From a virus, in the IMG/VR virus record IMGVR_UViG_3300027170_000004, positions 1 to 22,358 of that record: 22,358 nt of DNA; one strand, 5' to 3'. The stretch's first letter is position 1. Each line of letters starts with the position of its first letter. The translations under genes and the position numbers were made by a program. A model generated the notes under the pieces. That model had not been told where the DNA came from. It saw only the letters and a program-made list of their open reading frames with translations, and did no database searches. Positions 21,708-22,358 of the stretch are shown here, piece after piece.

Positions 21708-21977
21708 ATGAAGAAACATACTAAATTATACCACGAGTATTTTATGTATGACCCAGGAGACTGGATTGGCTGCGAGGTTTGTGATAAGACAGCAGTTGAT
21801 ATTCATCATATAGAACCAAGAGGTATGGGAGGGTCTAGTGAAAGAGATACCCCAGAAAATCTTATGGCACTTTGTAGGGAATGTCATTCCTACTTCGGAG
21901 ATAAAAAACAATTTAAACGAATGCTAAAAACTATGCACTATGTCAGAATCGAAAAAATTATCGAAAGCAAGTCCTAA
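21708..21977 (+). CDS. HNH endonuclease
   Basis: The 89-aa product is a compact HNH nuclease: two zinc-binding pairs C22/C25 and C56/C59, the motif DIHHIEPRGMGG with H33 and H34, N51 in PENLMALC, and H60 in RECHSYF. Small HNH enzymes near the start of phage packaging genes often cooperate with terminase; here no terminase is visible within the window. It could instead be a homing-type nuclease. The gene is rightward and its end overlaps the next small ORF by 38 bases. Confidence 0.85.
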   Translation: MKKHTKLYHEYFMYDPGDWIGCEVCDKTAVDIHHIEPRGMGGSSERDTPENLMALCRECHSYFGDKKQFKRMLKTMHYVRIEKIIESKS

Positions 21978-22089
21978 AGATATTTTAGAAGAAATATTAA
22001 GATTAAAATTAGAACACCCCTATCACCCACAAATTCAAAAACTACAAGTGTTCTATGATATTATAAATAATCGTGAGGCTAGAGCCTAG
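21940..22089 (+). CDS. Small hypothetical protein after the HNH gene (49 aa)
   Basis: A 49-residue ORF starts at 21940 inside the HNH gene and ends at 22089, overlapping a convergent gene by 11 bases. The product is helical and charged (SPKDILEEILRLKLEHPYHP). It has no known domain and is too short for a complete terminase subunit. Placement after HNH suggests a packaging-related accessory protein, but this is speculative. Confidence 0.4.
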   Translation: MSESKKLSKASPKDILEEILRLKLEHPYHPQIQKLQVFYDIINNREARA

Positions 22090-22282
22090 ACACAAGTCTG
22101 TCTATCTTATCAATAATATTTAACTTAACTCCATATAAATCTGCTGAATTAGAATTCTCTAAAGTTTGTAGAGTGTCTATCATTAATTCTAATTTTCTCA
22201 TGTTTAAAACCTCTTCCTTGTCCTCCAATGTAACATGAAATTGATTATTGTAATTTGAGTCAGGTGGTGGATTTTCTGGCAT
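22079..22282 (-). CDS. Small hypothetical protein behind tandem repeats (67 aa)
   Basis: The 67-aa product begins MPENPPPDSNYNNQFHV and ends with a helical YGVKLNIIDKIDRLVSRL. It is acidic overall and shows no known domain. It is the only leftward gene in the final part of the window, facing the rightward HNH group, and its upstream region carries 19-bp tandem repeats. If the repeats bind this protein, it could be an autoregulator or partition/replication factor; that is only a possibility. Confidence 0.5.
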   Translation of the reverse strand: MPENPPPDSNYNNQFHVTLEDKEEVLNMRKLELMIDTLQTLENSNSADLYGVKLNIIDKIDRLVSRL

Positions 22283-22310
22283 TTTTAATTTAATTAATTA
22301 GTTGAACAAA

Positions 22311-22358
22311 GTAAGCGTAAGCGATAATAGTAAGCGTAAGCGATAATAGTAAGCGTAA
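22311..22358. repeat. 19-bp tandem direct repeats (iteron-like), running off the window
   Basis: Two full copies of gtaagcgtaagcgataata and ten bases of a third are seen, each with the hexamer GTAAGC twice. They lie about 30 bases upstream of the leftward gene at 22282. They could be iterons, operators or part of a packaging site; the full array length is not visible. Confidence 0.8.

Noticed and set aside
22311-22358. CRISPR array
   Set aside because: The repeats are contiguous 19-bp units without spacers; they are tandem repeats.

Overview
The window looks like part of a temperate, tailed double-stranded DNA bacteriophage (or prophage) of a Bacteroidota host, most likely one of the Flavobacteriia. 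By eye about a third of the bases are G+C. Genes are tightly packed, often with ATGA-type or few-base overlaps. Start codons are preceded by A/T-rich leaders, not Shine-Dalgarno sequences, as is usual in Bacteroidota. Two proteins resemble the DUF3127 OB-fold family common in that phylum. A 22-nt sequence beside the integrase looks like the 3' end of a Bacteroidota-type tRNA-Glu and is a good attP candidate. The host assignment is an inference.

Layout: (1) 1-4836, rightward: a very large virion/DNA-ejection-type polyvalent protein (probably continuing upstream), then a lysis cassette of T7-lysozyme-type amidase, a 56-aa protein, a membrane/coiled-coil protein and a GTA-type holin. (2) 4833-11330, leftward: replication and recombination. 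This holds a DUF1599 protein, a DUF3127 ssDNA-binding-like protein, a Hjc-like PD-(D/E)XK nuclease, a T7 gp4-type primase-helicase, a winged-helix protein with a phage replication C-terminal domain, a second OB-like protein, a YqaJ exonuclease and a Rad52-like annealing protein. A hairpin plus T-run sits between the last two. (3) 11417-13343, leftward: tyrosine integrase, putative attP, a small possible HTH protein and a DnaA-domain-IV-like protein. (4) 13426-19174, leftward: about fifteen small accessory genes, a tRNA-Arg(UCU), a minimal tRNA-like hairpin, an Api92-like protein and a DUF932 protein. Six start codons in this block carry near-identical 16-bp leaders. (5) 19175-20527: control region with a leftward winged-helix regulator candidate, inverted repeats, an A/T-only tract and two spaced operator-like repeats. 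(6) 20528-22089, rightward: a GroES-like protein with two cpn10-type halves, a PD-(D/E)XK-like protein, an HNH endonuclease and a small ORF. (7) 22079-22358: a small leftward gene fronted by 19-bp tandem repeats that run off the window.

How it fits together: the leftward genes supply replication (initiator, primase-helicase, SSB), recombination (exonuclease, annealase, resolvase) and integration. The rightward groups supply chaperonin, nuclease, virion and lysis functions. The most unusual signals are nucleotide-level ones: a polar motif GGTCACCYCAAA used in all three reading frames, the repeated start-codon leader, and a tRNA acceptor/T-arm mimic placed between two genes as the real tRNA is. 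All domain calls are by eye; no database search was run.
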